From the NCBI GenBank assembly GCA_031763025.1, contig JASSKH010000017.1, positions 9,414,626-9,478,625 of the forward strand: 64,000 nt of DNA, given 5' to 3'. The DNA comes from Macrocystis pyrifera (taxonomy: Eukaryota > Sar > Phaeophyceae > Laminariales > Laminariaceae). The translations under genes and the position numbers were made by a program. Positions 44,601 through 55,675 of this stretch are shown here, in pieces (the first letter of the stretch is position 1; each line of letters begins with the position of its first letter). A model generated the notes under the pieces. It did no database searches and was not told the origin of the DNA. It was given only the letters and a program-made list of their open reading frames with translations.

Positions 44601-47600
44601 CGGTACACTTTTGGGGTGAGGTATTTGAGCCCGTACCTATTCCCGGGAACTTTTTCATCGGGTATACGTACCTATTTCCGGGTAAGTATTGGAGCGACTT
44701 ACCTATCTTACCTAAAAATTGAGTAAGGTATCGAGATCCGTACCTAACGTACCTAACACTTGAGTAAGGCAACGGGATCCGTACCTAACGTACCTAAAAT
44801 AAGGTAAGGTGCTGAGGTGGCCCTCAGGCTCGTACCTAAGCTCGGGTACATGGACGGGTATATCCGATACCCGGTAAGTATTTGAGCGGCGTACCTATCG
44901 TACCTAAAACTTGGGTAAGGTGTCGTGGTCCGTACCTATCGTACCTAAAATTAGGTAAGGTATCGAGGCCCGTACCTAACGCCCCTAAGCGTCGGGTACG
45001 AGGTCATAACCGCGTGTTTTTTTACCCGGGTATACCTAAGCCCATACCTTACCTACCATATCCTCGAAGGTTTTCGTTACCACGTACCTGGTATCTGGTA
45101 CGCGTTTTCCAGCTTTTCAGCGTTTTTTTTTTTTGCTCGTAGTGCTACTGTCCGTTAAAGGGCGAGCATGCTGAGTTCAGTGATTAGTCAACGATTTCAA
45201 GTCCAGTTTGTTTTTTTGGCGATTACGCGAATTGTAACATAAAGATACAGTAGCTACAGTAGAAAAATGGAGAAATTAATCATGATCGATTTGCCTACTC
45301 CCTTGAACGGAGGGTCTTTCCAACTCATTGAAGCTGTCATCCATGTGCAAGTCCGCTTCACAAGCGGTTCTTAGTAGGATGCAGCTCACCCGTATTGTGA
45401 CTAATAATAGCCGAATACCTCACGGCGCTTCACGCTTGGTGAACGCAGTGTCTGCCTGGTGAGTGAAACCCGACGTGCTCCGTTCCTGCATTTTTTGGAT
45501 GCGAGGGTCTATGGTCATACGACTGCGGCCATGCATGATATCGAGCACGACCCCCCCCCCCCCCCCCCCCCCTGAGTTCCGGGTGTTTTGAATATCCAGA
45601 TAGTTTTGTGGTGCGGTCAATGGCGGTACTATTTTGACACACTGCATTTTGGACGATCGGCTTATTCGTGCCGTAGCAGAGAGCGTGTGCATAATACGTA
45701 TCAGCTTGGTGTTTCATCTACAGCAGCTTGTGATTCTCTCCAGATTGGCCGTCTGCGCTTTCTTAAGAGAGACCTACAGCTCGACTTTGAGGTGCTTCAG
45801 TGGTCGAAATTGGTCGAAATTCGGAAGACCGGAAATGCGACAAAAAACAACCTCCGACTGTACGTTTGCACTGCACTTTCGTACAGCTACGGGTTCTCAC
45901 AAGCAACGACAGCCCGACAAATTAAGGCATGACCTTTATGAGGTCCGTGAGAGCTTCGGGTGCGCCAGACAAGAGTCGTAAACAACCAGAAACGACTCAC
46001 GAGTTGTTTTCGTGAACTCGAAGTTACGAGCCAGCAGCACATAAAACTTGCAAAATCGGTACCAGTATATATTTTCATTTCACGCTCCAGAGCCTTTAGT
46101 AGTATATACCATGGATACATCACTATGAAAAACCGACCTTTACCAAACCTTGCTGGTCTTGTGGCGGGTCCTTTGAATTCGTAAGCTAATGTACCCGAAA
46201 CAGTTCCGGAAAAGCAAATGACATTCCTGTGAGTGGCCTGGTAGTAAGTAAGCTAATGGCCCAAAAAAGGAAAAAAAAAAAGAAGGAAAAATAACTGACA
46301 TATAAAGCTCTGGAATCTTGTTATCTTGTAGAATACCAGTTATCTTGTAGAATAGCAACTATTTTGTAGAACAGCAGTAATCTTGTAGAATAACAGTTGG
46401 CTAAAATTTTAAAAACCGAATTTTGGGAATATTTTTTTTAATTTCCAAGTTGTTTGCATATTTTGGCGAAGAAACGCCTCTGCGTGTGCGCGACTGCTCG
46501 ATAACAGATTTCTGAGGGTTCCGCTGTGGCTTTAAGAGGTCGCGCACGCGTTTCTCACGAGCCCCGACATGGATCCAAGGTCACGTCATTGAGGGTGTGG
46601 CCGTATGATGCGTGGTGGTATGAGGGGAGATCTGCCTTGGATCGGCGGTCGCCGGCAAGCATAAACTATCAAATCGCCGGCCTTCATCTGCTCTGTGTGT
46701 GGGGCGTTGGACTTGACATTTCAGAAAGGCCAAAACTGGCTAAACTGCGAATTGCCGTTCAAGAGCGCACAAGTCCGTAACTAAAAAATTGTCTCTGAAT
46801 ATCTTTTGTCATGTCATAAGGTCTAAGTGAGAATGAGGTTTGTGTCTACTCGAGCGCTCTCCTGTCCCAAAAGGGTTGACCGCTCAAGCATTATCCAATC
46901 TTACAAATCCTTGTATGAAGCGTACTCTAAAACCTATCTACAGCGTGAATCGGAGCATTGACTGTATGATTGCCGAGCGTAATATTAATATAGGGGGATG
47001 CGAAAAAAATGTCAAGACCCGCGGCATTATGGTGCTAAACATTGCGATAGAACCCGGATGTATCTCCCATGTATAGACTTCAGCAGTATCCAATATTTCG
47101 TGTTTGTAGCCCTTGAGATTTTCAAGATTTTCTAATGTATCACCATTCCGGTTACACAGTAGTAGTGCTCAGCATTACTAGTACTCAAAACCGTCGACTA
47201 TAAGGTAAACCGTTTCTCGCAGCGTTGGCCTCGCACCCACGAGATGGGTCTAATTTGTGTCCGTTATACAGAGTCCGTGATCGGTTTGGTAGTTGTTTGA
47301 GTTGAGTATTACACGGAATGGCGCATACCCAGCGCAAACAGATGAACTGCGTCAGCCCTCAGCGGACTGCTGGCGGCCTGTTTGAAGAATTTGGTGTCTT
47401 GATCGTGTGTGTGATGGCACATGTAGCACTCACTCACTGGATCGAAGCTCCTGTTGGTGGCAAACGATACTACAGTTTTGTACTGAAGGTGTTTCGGATT
47501 TTTCAGCTTGAGCTATGACAAAAACTGTGAAATATCTACGAAATACGTATGAAGCAACCTAAATAAACGGCAGAGCTTTGAGTTGGTGCAAGTATTCGTC

Positions 47601-49654
47601 GCGTGGTCGATGAAAGGGTATCTTCGGCAATGATAACTATTGTTTCAGACCTCCGGGCTAGTCTGGACATAGCCAACCGATACCCCCAATCCACAGCAGA
47701 GACAGGATGTGTGCCGCCTCGAACAATTTTTCCGGTAAAGCGAAACCCACGTATGTGCAAAACTTCAATTTCACAGCGATAGTCATTTACACCGCGGTGA
47801 TAGCGTCGATTGACTTGTATCTGTCACTGTAATCATGCTGAAACCAGTCACAGTGTCACCCATTCGCGTTTTTTTTTTGGGGGAATATCACGCAACGACT
47901 CCCGGCGTCAGAGTGAAGTTCGCGAGAACTGCACCGTTGCTCTGGTTCAGGGTTGGGGAAGGCTGTTGTGGTTGGTTTAGTCACAGCGGGTGCTGGCGTA
48001 TTTATGATACACGTCAACTATTTTCGGCGACAGCAGGAGTCATTGACTCCAATGTACGCGATGTTGTCTGTTATCGCACCTGTCGAGAAGGGAACACCCT
48101 GCTTCGAGCAATGTCAACCCTCGCGTTTCATTACGCGATTATTATTACTAACCCCCGCGTTTCACACCGCGGTTAGTAGGACTGAATCACCACCAATTAC
48201 TGCGATACCTAGTAAACGAAACCAGCTTGGTCCTCTTATGACACATTTATTTTGGCAGGAGCAAAGCAGGCCCAAGGTGACGAGGTCGGTATCCCCCCCC
48301 TTCGTCAAGCCCACTCGCGGCTGTGATCGGGGTGAAGAGCGTTGATGATGACATTGTTAAGACCGGTGCGTCTGATGAAGAGCTGGACGAGCTTGATGCC
48401 AAAGAGGCGGCACAGTTCAAGGCTGATGTTCAAGGTCATCGTCATCATGAGGTGAGTCGTGGATTTTTTTTGTTCGGCCCGATACGCTGTTCAGTCCTCA
48501 CGTTTTACACTATCGTTTTATCAACGAGCAATTCCTTCGTTGACGAAGGGTATTTAGGAGGGAGGCCAAGGGGCGATTAATGCGATGTGGTTTCTGTCGA
48601 CGGGTTCGGGTCTCTGATATCCATACTTTTGCTAATATCCTTGGTTTCTTTACGCTTCCGAAGCAATCTTGAATTGCCCGCTTGCTTTACAGCATATTGC
48701 ATTGCTTTGCAATCCAGTCCAACGCGCTTCGTCAAGAAACACAGCGACCATATGCTACCTGGTATATGCTAGTTCATCCGTAATATGCCATCGTTGGTAG
48801 GTGTTGCGTCGTTGGACAAGTGTTCGACGGTGGTCGTGAGACTGATTATTGGTTAATTTTTTTATTCTTGAGCATCATTGCTAGGAACGTTTTGATTGAC
48901 GGACGGACACATATTTCGTAGGTGCCTGTTTTGTTTTACAGATGGTGCGCCTTTTTGCCCTATTGCTGTACTGCAGGAAAGCGACGAAGACGATGGTCCA
49001 ATGCCAGTGCCTCAGTTGGACGAGTTGCAGGGAGAGGGGGAGAGGGGTGTCAACTACGGTGGTGCACTTCTACCTGGAGAAGGTGCGGCCATTGCTCAAT
49101 TCGTCCAGAAAGGTCTCCGTATTCCCCGTCGTGGTGAAGTGGGATGGGCTGGTCAAGAGATCGAGAGGCTGGAGGATTCAGGGTAAGTGGCATCACAGTA
49201 GCACTCCTCGTGTGGAAGGGATGTAGTTTGAATATATATATACATATATAGGTCGCCGCCTATTTTTTATACCGTTGGTGTCTTGATACGATTATGTCCC
49301 AATTATGGAACTTAAGTTTGACGAGGGGCCTTGGACTGGTCACGCTATTTTTCGAGGCATTTGGAAGGCCCATGGAATCGGCTGCAGCTTCGGTGCATGT
49401 TCCCGATGAATTGGAAAATGTCGTGCATGTTTGCTGATCCCACTATTTGCACCAGGTACGTGATGAGCGGCAGCCGTCATGCGCGCATGAATGCTGTGCG
49501 TCTGCGAAAGGAAAACCAAGTCTTCAATGCCGAAGAGCGCCGTGCTCTGGCCCTCATCATGTTTGAAGAGAAACAGCAAAAAGAGAACGAAATCTTGGGA
49601 AACTTTCGGCAAATGCTCACCGAGGTGAGGGCAAACGAGTCGCTTTGGTGCTAG
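37765..49654 (+). CDS. NKAP: NKAP-like nuclear protein, Nkap_C (SynMuv) domain, 4 exons
   Basis: NKAP proteins act in the nucleus in splicing and transcriptional control. Exons: 37765-38796, 48259-48451, 48977-49182 and 49456-49654, about 542 residues. Residues 1-105 are an RS/RD/RH-rich tract ([11 protein letters not shown]). RSSRWGD lies at 121-127, a Gly run at 171-177, the family motif [19 protein letters not shown] at 191-209 followed by RSPSPPKKK, basic stretches, and poly-Ser encoded by an AGC repeat at 281-308. The C-terminal domain is clear: [44 protein letters not shown]. Intron 1 is 9.5 kb. Exon 2 (EQSRPK...GHRHHE) reads through only if one C is removed from the C8 run at 48293-48300. 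A perfect donor (GAG, GTGAGG) at 49624 leaves open a further 3' exon replacing the last 10 residues. Confidence 0.9.
38605..38692 (+). repeat. Coding (AGC)n microsatellite, poly-Ser
   Basis: Runs of AGC interrupted by GAC, AGA and AAC encode Ser stretches in NKAP exon 1. The repeat stays in frame, so length variation would alter only the Ser tract. CAG/AGC triplets are common elsewhere in the window as well. Confidence 0.9.
38983..39340 (-). repeat. SINE copy c, near full length
   Basis: On the minus strand it starts GTCCCCGGTGGCTTGGTACG, with an A-box-like TGGCTTGGTACGTGG and a B-box-like GGGTTCAAGTCTCACC. A T-arm-like stem GTGGG/CTCAC with a 7 nt loop can be drawn. A body of about 250 bp follows, and the element ends in a poly(A) tail, seen as a T run of about 21 at 38983-39003. 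It lies at the start of NKAP intron 1, antisense to the gene. Confidence 0.88.
39351..39547 (-). repeat. SINE copy d, head half only
   Basis: It repeats the tRNA-like head and the first half of the body of copy c and lies directly upstream of it in SINE sense. It lacks the 3' half and tail. The pair therefore forms a head-to-tail partial dimer, by tandem insertion or dimeric transcription. Confidence 0.85.
39548..40884 (+). other. NKAP intron 1 segment, no gene seen
   Basis: This is unique-looking sequence with short frames under 80 codons. No domain, RNA gene or clear repeat was recognised. Confidence 0.5.
40885..42380. repeat. Diverged tandem duplication, about 756 bp unit
   Basis: The segment starting CAGATCTCGCCCCGATCGCA at 40885 recurs from 41641 (CAGATTTCGGTCCGATCGCA). 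Both continue through ACCAACTGCTGTTGTTGTGG, GAAGAGACGCGCTGGGTGC, CCGAGTGCGCTTCTCTTGGT and CTCATCGATCGTT. By eye the copies are 80-85 percent alike with indels. They lie in NKAP intron 1; the frames are not conserved between copies, so they are non-coding. Confidence 0.85.
42381..43520 (+). other. NKAP intron 1 segment with unassigned ORFs
   Basis: A 127-codon frame from the ATG at 42604 (starting MRRRVRAAA) is the longest here. It has no recognisable domain, and a second frame of 95 codons overlaps it. I regard these as chance frames in a GC-richer patch. Confidence 0.35.
43525..45065. repeat. Minisatellite on CGTACCTAACGTACCTAA
   Basis: There are two blocks (43525-44080 and 44600-45065) of imperfect units of about 40-45 bp, mixing CGTACCTAACGTACCTAA with GGTAAGGTAT and TACCCGGGTA. 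GTACCTAACGTACC is a direct repeat, while GGTACC and TACCTTACC/GGTAAGGTA give inverted pairs, so single units can fold. About 500 bp of ordinary sequence separates the blocks. It is in NKAP intron 1. Confidence 0.85.
45551..46060 (+). repeat. Poly-C-headed interspersed repeat, copy 2
   Basis: It begins with C22 (45551-45572) and continues with the same ordered blocks as 31991-32500, including GACACACTGCATTTTGGACG and TTCTCTCCAGATTGGCC. It is in NKAP intron 1. The long homopolymer is a likely assembly weak point. Confidence 0.7.
46061..48258 (+). other. NKAP intron 1, 3' part
   Basis: No gene is recognised. Four units of about 19 bp built on TCTTGTAGAATA lie at 46321-46400. The intron ends with a TTATTTTGGCAG acceptor at 48247-48258. 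Confidence 0.5.
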
Positions 49655-51593
49655 GAAACTCACGTGGATGGCGAAGGAGTTGGGACCCGGTGGTTTTTAT
49701 CCACGCCCTTTTTGTTACTATTGATATGCATGTATCGACAGTGCTCGACGGTGCAGACAGTATATATGCATGTTTTCTTCATCAATACGTGGTTCTAACG
49801 CGTGCTTCACACACATTTATTGCTTCGTTGTTTTTCGCAAATATGATTTTCAAGGTAGTTGGCTAGTGCATGCGGCACCACTCTGAAACGACCCGTAAGC
49901 AGCCACTACCTGTCGTGAGGCATCTTTAGTATCTGCCTCGAGCGCTGTTGGAATAGTTGTGACATCTGGAAAAGCTATGCATCCAATTTTTTATGTCTCA
50001 TTCGCATCCCTTTTCGCCGCTATCCTTGGTGCACGACAGTCAAGCCGCGAGGGAGACAAGCCAAGTGCCGATAGTGCAAACGCTTCATAGTTGGAGGCAG
50101 TCCTTGCGAAGGTGTGGTAACGGAGGAAGTATAATACACGTTGCCAGGGCGGGTCTTCTGGAAGTCGGTATTTTCTGCCTATGCTGCAATCCGCTTGAAG
50201 GCACCATATGCGAGATACATCGTGGAGCTACCATGGTAATACACCGGTATATGTTTTGGGCTGGATCAGCCGAGGGCTCTCGCTACATTTGCCGATACCC
50301 CCACCCGTTTTTGCCTACACTATCGGCCAGTTGCGTTGTACATACGGGTCCGCCAAGGGTCAGACCTTGGTAATGCTGGCGAACCCCAGAAAAGATAGAC
50401 TGCGGTGGTGGGCGCTTTGAGGTCCTGGCGGTCGTTTAATCGTGCTTGCGTCTTTTTTTTTTTAAAGGTACGAGTAGCTGTTATGGCTTTGCATTTTTCA
50501 GTCGAATCGTGCGACCTTTCCCCCCGTAGCGCCTCCAACTTCGAGAACCACGTTGGCGAAATGCGGTTAATGGTGGTGATTCTTGATTGACGGAGTGTGC
50601 CGCGACTGCCTCTATTTGATGCCGCTTGTGACCGCCCCCCAGGTACCGCCGGGCGCAAAGCCGTTGGTATAACTAAATACCAGGTAAACAAATGTAAAAA
50701 AAATCAGGGCTGTCTTCGGCATAAAATGCTCATATGGTAGATCATGACACGGTTACTCGAGACTACGGTAATTACACGGCACGCTTCCACAGTAAGCGAA
50801 AACCACGGCAGTCGCGGTACAGTACTCAGAAATGACGGCCTTTGCACGGCACGATTCCGCAGCGAGTGAAAACCACGGCAGTCGCGGTACAGTAATCCGA
50901 CTTCACGGCATTTGCACGGCACGCTTCCGCGGTGAACGAAAACAACGGTATTCTCGATGCAGAAATGACAAAACACGGTATTCGCACGACACGTTTCTCT
51001 GCGGTAATAGGCCTCTACGGTTTGCGTGGTACAGTAATCAGCAACCACGGTGTTTCCACAGTTACGCGTCCGCGGTAGTCAACAGCCACGGTAACACCGC
51101 CGTAGCCTAGGTACGGTAACCAGCCACACGGTGCTTAATGGGCGTCAAAAACAAAAACTCAAAATGGAATGATTTTGATGATCTCACTGTATATATATGT
51201 GAATTAATCTTTATTATTGTGCTTGCCGTCCAAAAATGTTCAGCATGAGCTTCAACGTTGATCACTGATAACGTTTCCGAAAGAAGAAAATATTAAAATA
51301 CTTGCATGTATATTTTCGTCGTTGCTATCACCAAAAAACAGCTCGCCGCACCAAGACAAGCTGAAGCGTCCAGGATCCAAACGATTCACGAAAACTGAAA
51401 AGGGAAACAACCAAACAAAATATTCGTACTATTACCAGATCCACAACGTAGCATTTTTTTATTGGCTCGGTGAGATTAATTATTTACCGGATCTTTGTAC
51501 CACATATTGCGTTGCGTGTAGTAGCCGAGTGTCGGCCTTTGTACAACAATGTGCCCGTGCCCCGCGGTTTGTTTATTACTAGTAATTAGTTGG
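49655..51593. other. NKAP 3' flank with 70 bp repeats
   Basis: 49655-50740 holds no recognised gene and may contain the NKAP 3' UTR or a last exon. 50740-51115 is an imperfect tandem array with a 70 bp period (AACCACGGCAGTCGCGGTAC at 50801 and 50871) that decays to the right into shorter CACGG(T/C) units. 51116-51593 shows nothing recognisable. Confidence 0.6.
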
Positions 51594-52455
51594 TAATGAG
51601 GCGCGACCTCAATAATATCTACAGTATAGTCATATCTGCCATGCATTATGCTGGGCGAATACGGATTATTCTGTGTTGTGCTGAACCCACACAACGAATA
51701 TCTACTACGTACGTACGCGGTCGCATGTATTTGTGACGTTTGGGTTGAGGGCGTGACCAAACAAAATCGAAAACTCGAAATCAAAATGATAATAAACTTG
51801 GCGCTGATTTGTCCCTGGCCCAAACATGTTCCCGTTCGTTTTTCAGGTCCCGAGAACATGAGCAACCCAATGCCAGAATCAAAAAGTTGACGGCTGGAAA
51901 TCGAGAAGGAAATCGAAAACACGAACGGCAGCAATTCAGCGCGTCTTAATCGTCAGCGCAGCCACGTCAAACTAACATTTGGCGACTTGTACAGCGTACC
52001 GCATGTACCTGATGCGTACGTGCGCGGACCTCACTTTTTTTTCTGTCTGGGGTGTAGTACTATTCTCGGCTTGTTTTTTTTAGCGAGGTATTCTGCCACT
52101 CCAGAGTTATTGGAGCCTGTCCTGCGACCACGGACTGCATTGTATTGTGGCGATGAGATAATGTGAGAACAACAAAAATCACATCAGGACCGCCGTACAC
52201 AGCATCCCACAGCTAGGACGGCAACACACCTGCACCAGCCCCCCCCGTAAACACCCAGCAGGCGAACGACAGCACCAGCCCCGACGTTCTCGGGCCTTTG
52301 TTTCCCGGCGTTCGAGCCAAAGCGGCTGGATATAGTTTGAGGAAAATTCAGGCCGATACCCTCCAGAACGAGGTCGGAAGTTTGTTTGAAGACGAAAAAT
52401 CTGCACCTGACATGTTTAGTCCAACAGAAAGAGCTTCTCGAAGCGGCAGGTGCCA

Positions 52456-52499
<44 letters not shown>

Positions 52500-52526
52500 A
52501 CTACTACTACTACTACTACTACTACT
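52456..52526. repeat. (ACT)n microsatellite
   Basis: About 23 ACT/CTA triplets with one interruption (ACTAACTAC near 52497). It lies within TIR element D. Confidence 0.95.
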
Positions 52527-53123
52527 GATTTACGACATCTACAGCAGAGCTTCTCAGCAGCAAAGCAGCAGCAGCAGTAGCAGCAGCTGCTGCAGTAGGA
52601 CACACGAGGCCAGAGTCAGCGTCGCTGTACGCTAGGCTTGTCAGTCGAACCCTTGAACCTTCCGAATTCGAACTTCGTCATAATAATTTGAAGACGAAAA
52701 ATCTGCACCTGACACGTTTTGTCCAACAGAGGTGCTTCTCGTGGCAGGTGCCACCACTACTACTGATGTACGACATCTACTACAGCACAGCTTCTGCAGC
52801 AGCAAAACAGCAGCAGCAGCAGTAGCAGTATAGGACACACGAGATCATCAGGGTCAGCGTCGCTATACGCTCGGATTGTGTCGGTTTTTGAACCCTAGTA
52901 CACGTACTCGATGTTGCTGTTTGTTTCCTGGTTCCGCACTCATAATTGAAAGACGTGAAATCTACAACCTCGACGTGTTCAACAGAGCTTTTCGTACGTA
53001 GCAGGTGCCACCACTACTACCGCTGTACAATATCAACAGCAGATCTTTTCCTGCTTCTCCGTCCCCCCATCAGTAGGAGGGTGGGCCTGATAATACCACC
53101 TGCAGCAGATGTCTTGAGCATAT

Positions 53124-53319
53124 TGTTGATAAATCCCAGCGAAGAAAGATGATGTTTCAGGTTTTAGGATTATTCTCCCGGCAGAGTAGATACTCGTACA
53201 GATGGAAGTGGCCATGTGGGTATCACCTACACCCACAGAAGCAACCAAGCAACCCATAATAAGCCGATATCCCGAATAGTCATGAAACGGTCAAAATACT
53301 GAACAAGCACATTCGAACA
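53124..53319 (+). repeat. 5' LTR of the gypsy-type element
   Basis: It starts TGTTGATAAATCCC and ends CATTCGAACA. It shares GATGATGTTT, TTCTCCCGGCAGAGTAGATA, GGTATCACCTACACC and CGAATAGTCATGAAAC with the 3' copy. The two LTRs differ at roughly 10 percent of sites plus small indels by eye, so the insertion is not recent. Confidence 0.8.
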
Positions 53320-54156
53320 CACTCCCTGCTTTTTCAGCAAAACAGCACTGACAATCCAAGAGAACAGAACAAAACTCATCTCCATGTTAAAAAATCAATC
53401 AAAATATTTCAAGAGGAAACCTGTAGCGGTAACGCGAGATACAAATATATTTCGCTATAGAGTTTGCCCGGCGCTTAATATTCCCAAAACAATTTCCGTT
53501 TGTGTCAGAACCAAAAAGAAAAACACTCCTTGTTTCTGGTTCAGTTCACTAACTATCCTTGTTCCCTGAAATACTTCACCTTCTCACTCGTGTACCGAGA
53601 TTTTCATCACCCTCAACCATGAATAATTATTGCGGCGGAGGGACGTGGGAGCAATCTAAAGTACGACGGGTCGAGGCATGCAGCCACGAGTCGTCGGGCG
53701 CAGAGTAGTGGCGGATCACTCTGTGGGTGTGGGACTTGCGTTTCATTTAGCAGACAGTTTCAGTCTGCTGAATGTCAAACGCCCGACCAAGGCGTACAAC
53801 GCATGCCGCGTTGTGGCCAACACCGGATGTCTTTAGACGCTACCCAGGCAAGGAAGAGAATACGTACAAAACCTAAAAAGTGGATGAAACGACTAAAACT
53901 AAAAGGGTTAAAGGATCAAAGGCTAAACCGACTGTTCGCTCGCATATACGCATCATTACGCATGATAACGGGCATAATCGAGTATCTGCATCGCTCGCTA
54001 TCGAGGGTTTTGGTCTTCGTTTGCTTCGCTCTCGCCTGAGCGAAGCCCTTGAGCCATTGGGGCTGCCAAAGGGTCCAACGTACGAACTGAGGAGGCGAGT
54101 CAGGTGAGCGTTGACAGCTCACCCCGGGGAGCTTGCCGTAACATGGTGAACCCAGG

Positions 54157-54441
54157 AAGATTCGAGATAGGAGCTACGAGGGCGCTGTGTCGGGGTATGA
54201 ACTTCCTCAGGTAACCGGTCATACCCAACAAGGCTCTCACCTCCTCCACTGTATCGGCCTTGGTGAGCTGGGCGACGGCGTCGATTTTGGACTGCGACGG
54301 ACGCACTCCCAGCCTGTCCACCAGCATGCCAACAAACTCCTGCTGCTGGCAGCACCACCAGGACTTTGAGAAGTTCACAGACAGGCCCGCCGCAGATAGT
54401 TTCTCTAGCACTTGCCCCACAAGGGCCAGATGTCTTTCCAC
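54157..54441 (-). pseudogene. Inverted gypsy pol fragment (RT end, YLDD downstream part)
   Basis: On the minus strand, 95 codons match the segment that follows the catalytic YxDD of Ty3/gypsy reverse transcriptases: ERHLALVGQVLEKLSAAGL, FVGMLVDRLGVRPSQSKI and EVRALLGMTGYLRKFIP. The YxDD box itself is absent, and the frame is closed upstream by unrelated sequence. It is inverted relative to the plus-strand gag-pol in the same element. It is either an internal rearrangement or debris of a second element. Confidence 0.8.
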
Positions 54442-54589
54442 CTTCTTGGTATGATAGCATGCCTGAGATGTTCGCATAACGGCTGTTGTTGGGGTTGTAT
54501 GACAGTATGCTTGGTACTTTTGGGATGGTAACATGCTGGGGAGTGAGCACTTGTCATTACTAGCGGGCAGGATGGCGAGGTGAGCGCCC

Positions 54590-54900
54590 CCGTGGTTTGA
54601 CCTCAGTGAAGGTGAGCACTGATGAGCGTAGCACCTTGCAAGTGGAGGTAAGCGCTTGTCATTGTGCTATCGCTGAGAGGGAAGGTGAAGGTGAGCCCCT
54701 CCCTCAGGATTAGATGCTGTGGGGATTCCAGGAGTTCGGCAGGTTTGTGTGCTGTTCAGTGTCATGGGGTCTGGTTTTGTGGCGAGGCGAGCGCCACCGT
54801 AGGTCGATTTCAGTGAAGGTAAGTAAGCACTGAGGGCATATCACCGTGACAGTGAAGGTGAGCACTGGTTATGGTAGGGGCAGATGAGGGTGAGCTCTCC
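54590..54900. repeat. Low-complexity repeats on GTGAAGGTGAGCACTG
   Basis: Variants of (A/G)GTGA(A/G)GGTGAGC(A/G)C recur about eight times between the inverted pol fragment and the gag start. The array is irregular. It lies where the leader of the retrotransposon would be. Confidence 0.6.
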
Positions 54901-55241
54901 CCTGGGACATATGTTTCGTTGGGATTGGGGGGGGGGTTGGTTTGTGTTCACTCCGTTACATAATCGGTAATGGATGCAAAGGGGAGATGAAAACGAATAG
55001 AACACAAACAATACACACCTCGTAGGTATACACATACGAAAGACCCACATGAGCAGATGCAATACGGTTCCGAGACAACCCCCAAAACCGCCTAAACGTC
55101 ACACTATCCCGATCGCGGCTGTTGCCAGAAAAATATAAAAGAAAAGCACACAAAAAACACAAAAGAACAAGGAGCGTACAAGAGTGACCAAGAAAGAAAG
55201 AAGAGAAGAAATATAGTCAGAACCAAATCAGGAGGAGGATC

Positions 55242-55642
55242 ATGTCGTCGTCGCAACTGCAAGCCTCGGTGGGTGGGGAAACGCCGCCACCTCCGCCACC
55301 TCGACGCTTTCCCCAGTCGGTTACGTTAATAGGGATGGGAACTAGTGCGTCACCCGCCGACGGGGGAGGAGGCCTGAATCCGCCGCCTCCGCCACCCCGC
55401 CAACAGCGCCCGGTGCAGTCAAACTTTCTACTGCCGCCCCAACAGAAACCCTGGTCTCCGGCGCCGTCGGTCGGGGGAGAACCGGACCAACAATTGCTCG
55501 AGACGCCGCCACAACCGGGACAGCCACCGCAACTGCCATCATTGGCGCTCCCGCCTTCAGCTATAGATCGGGGAACCCCGCACTTCCAGTACCCACAGTG
55601 GCCACAACAGATGTCGTTCCAGCATCCACCGCAACCCAGTCA

Positions 55643-55675
<33 letters not shown>

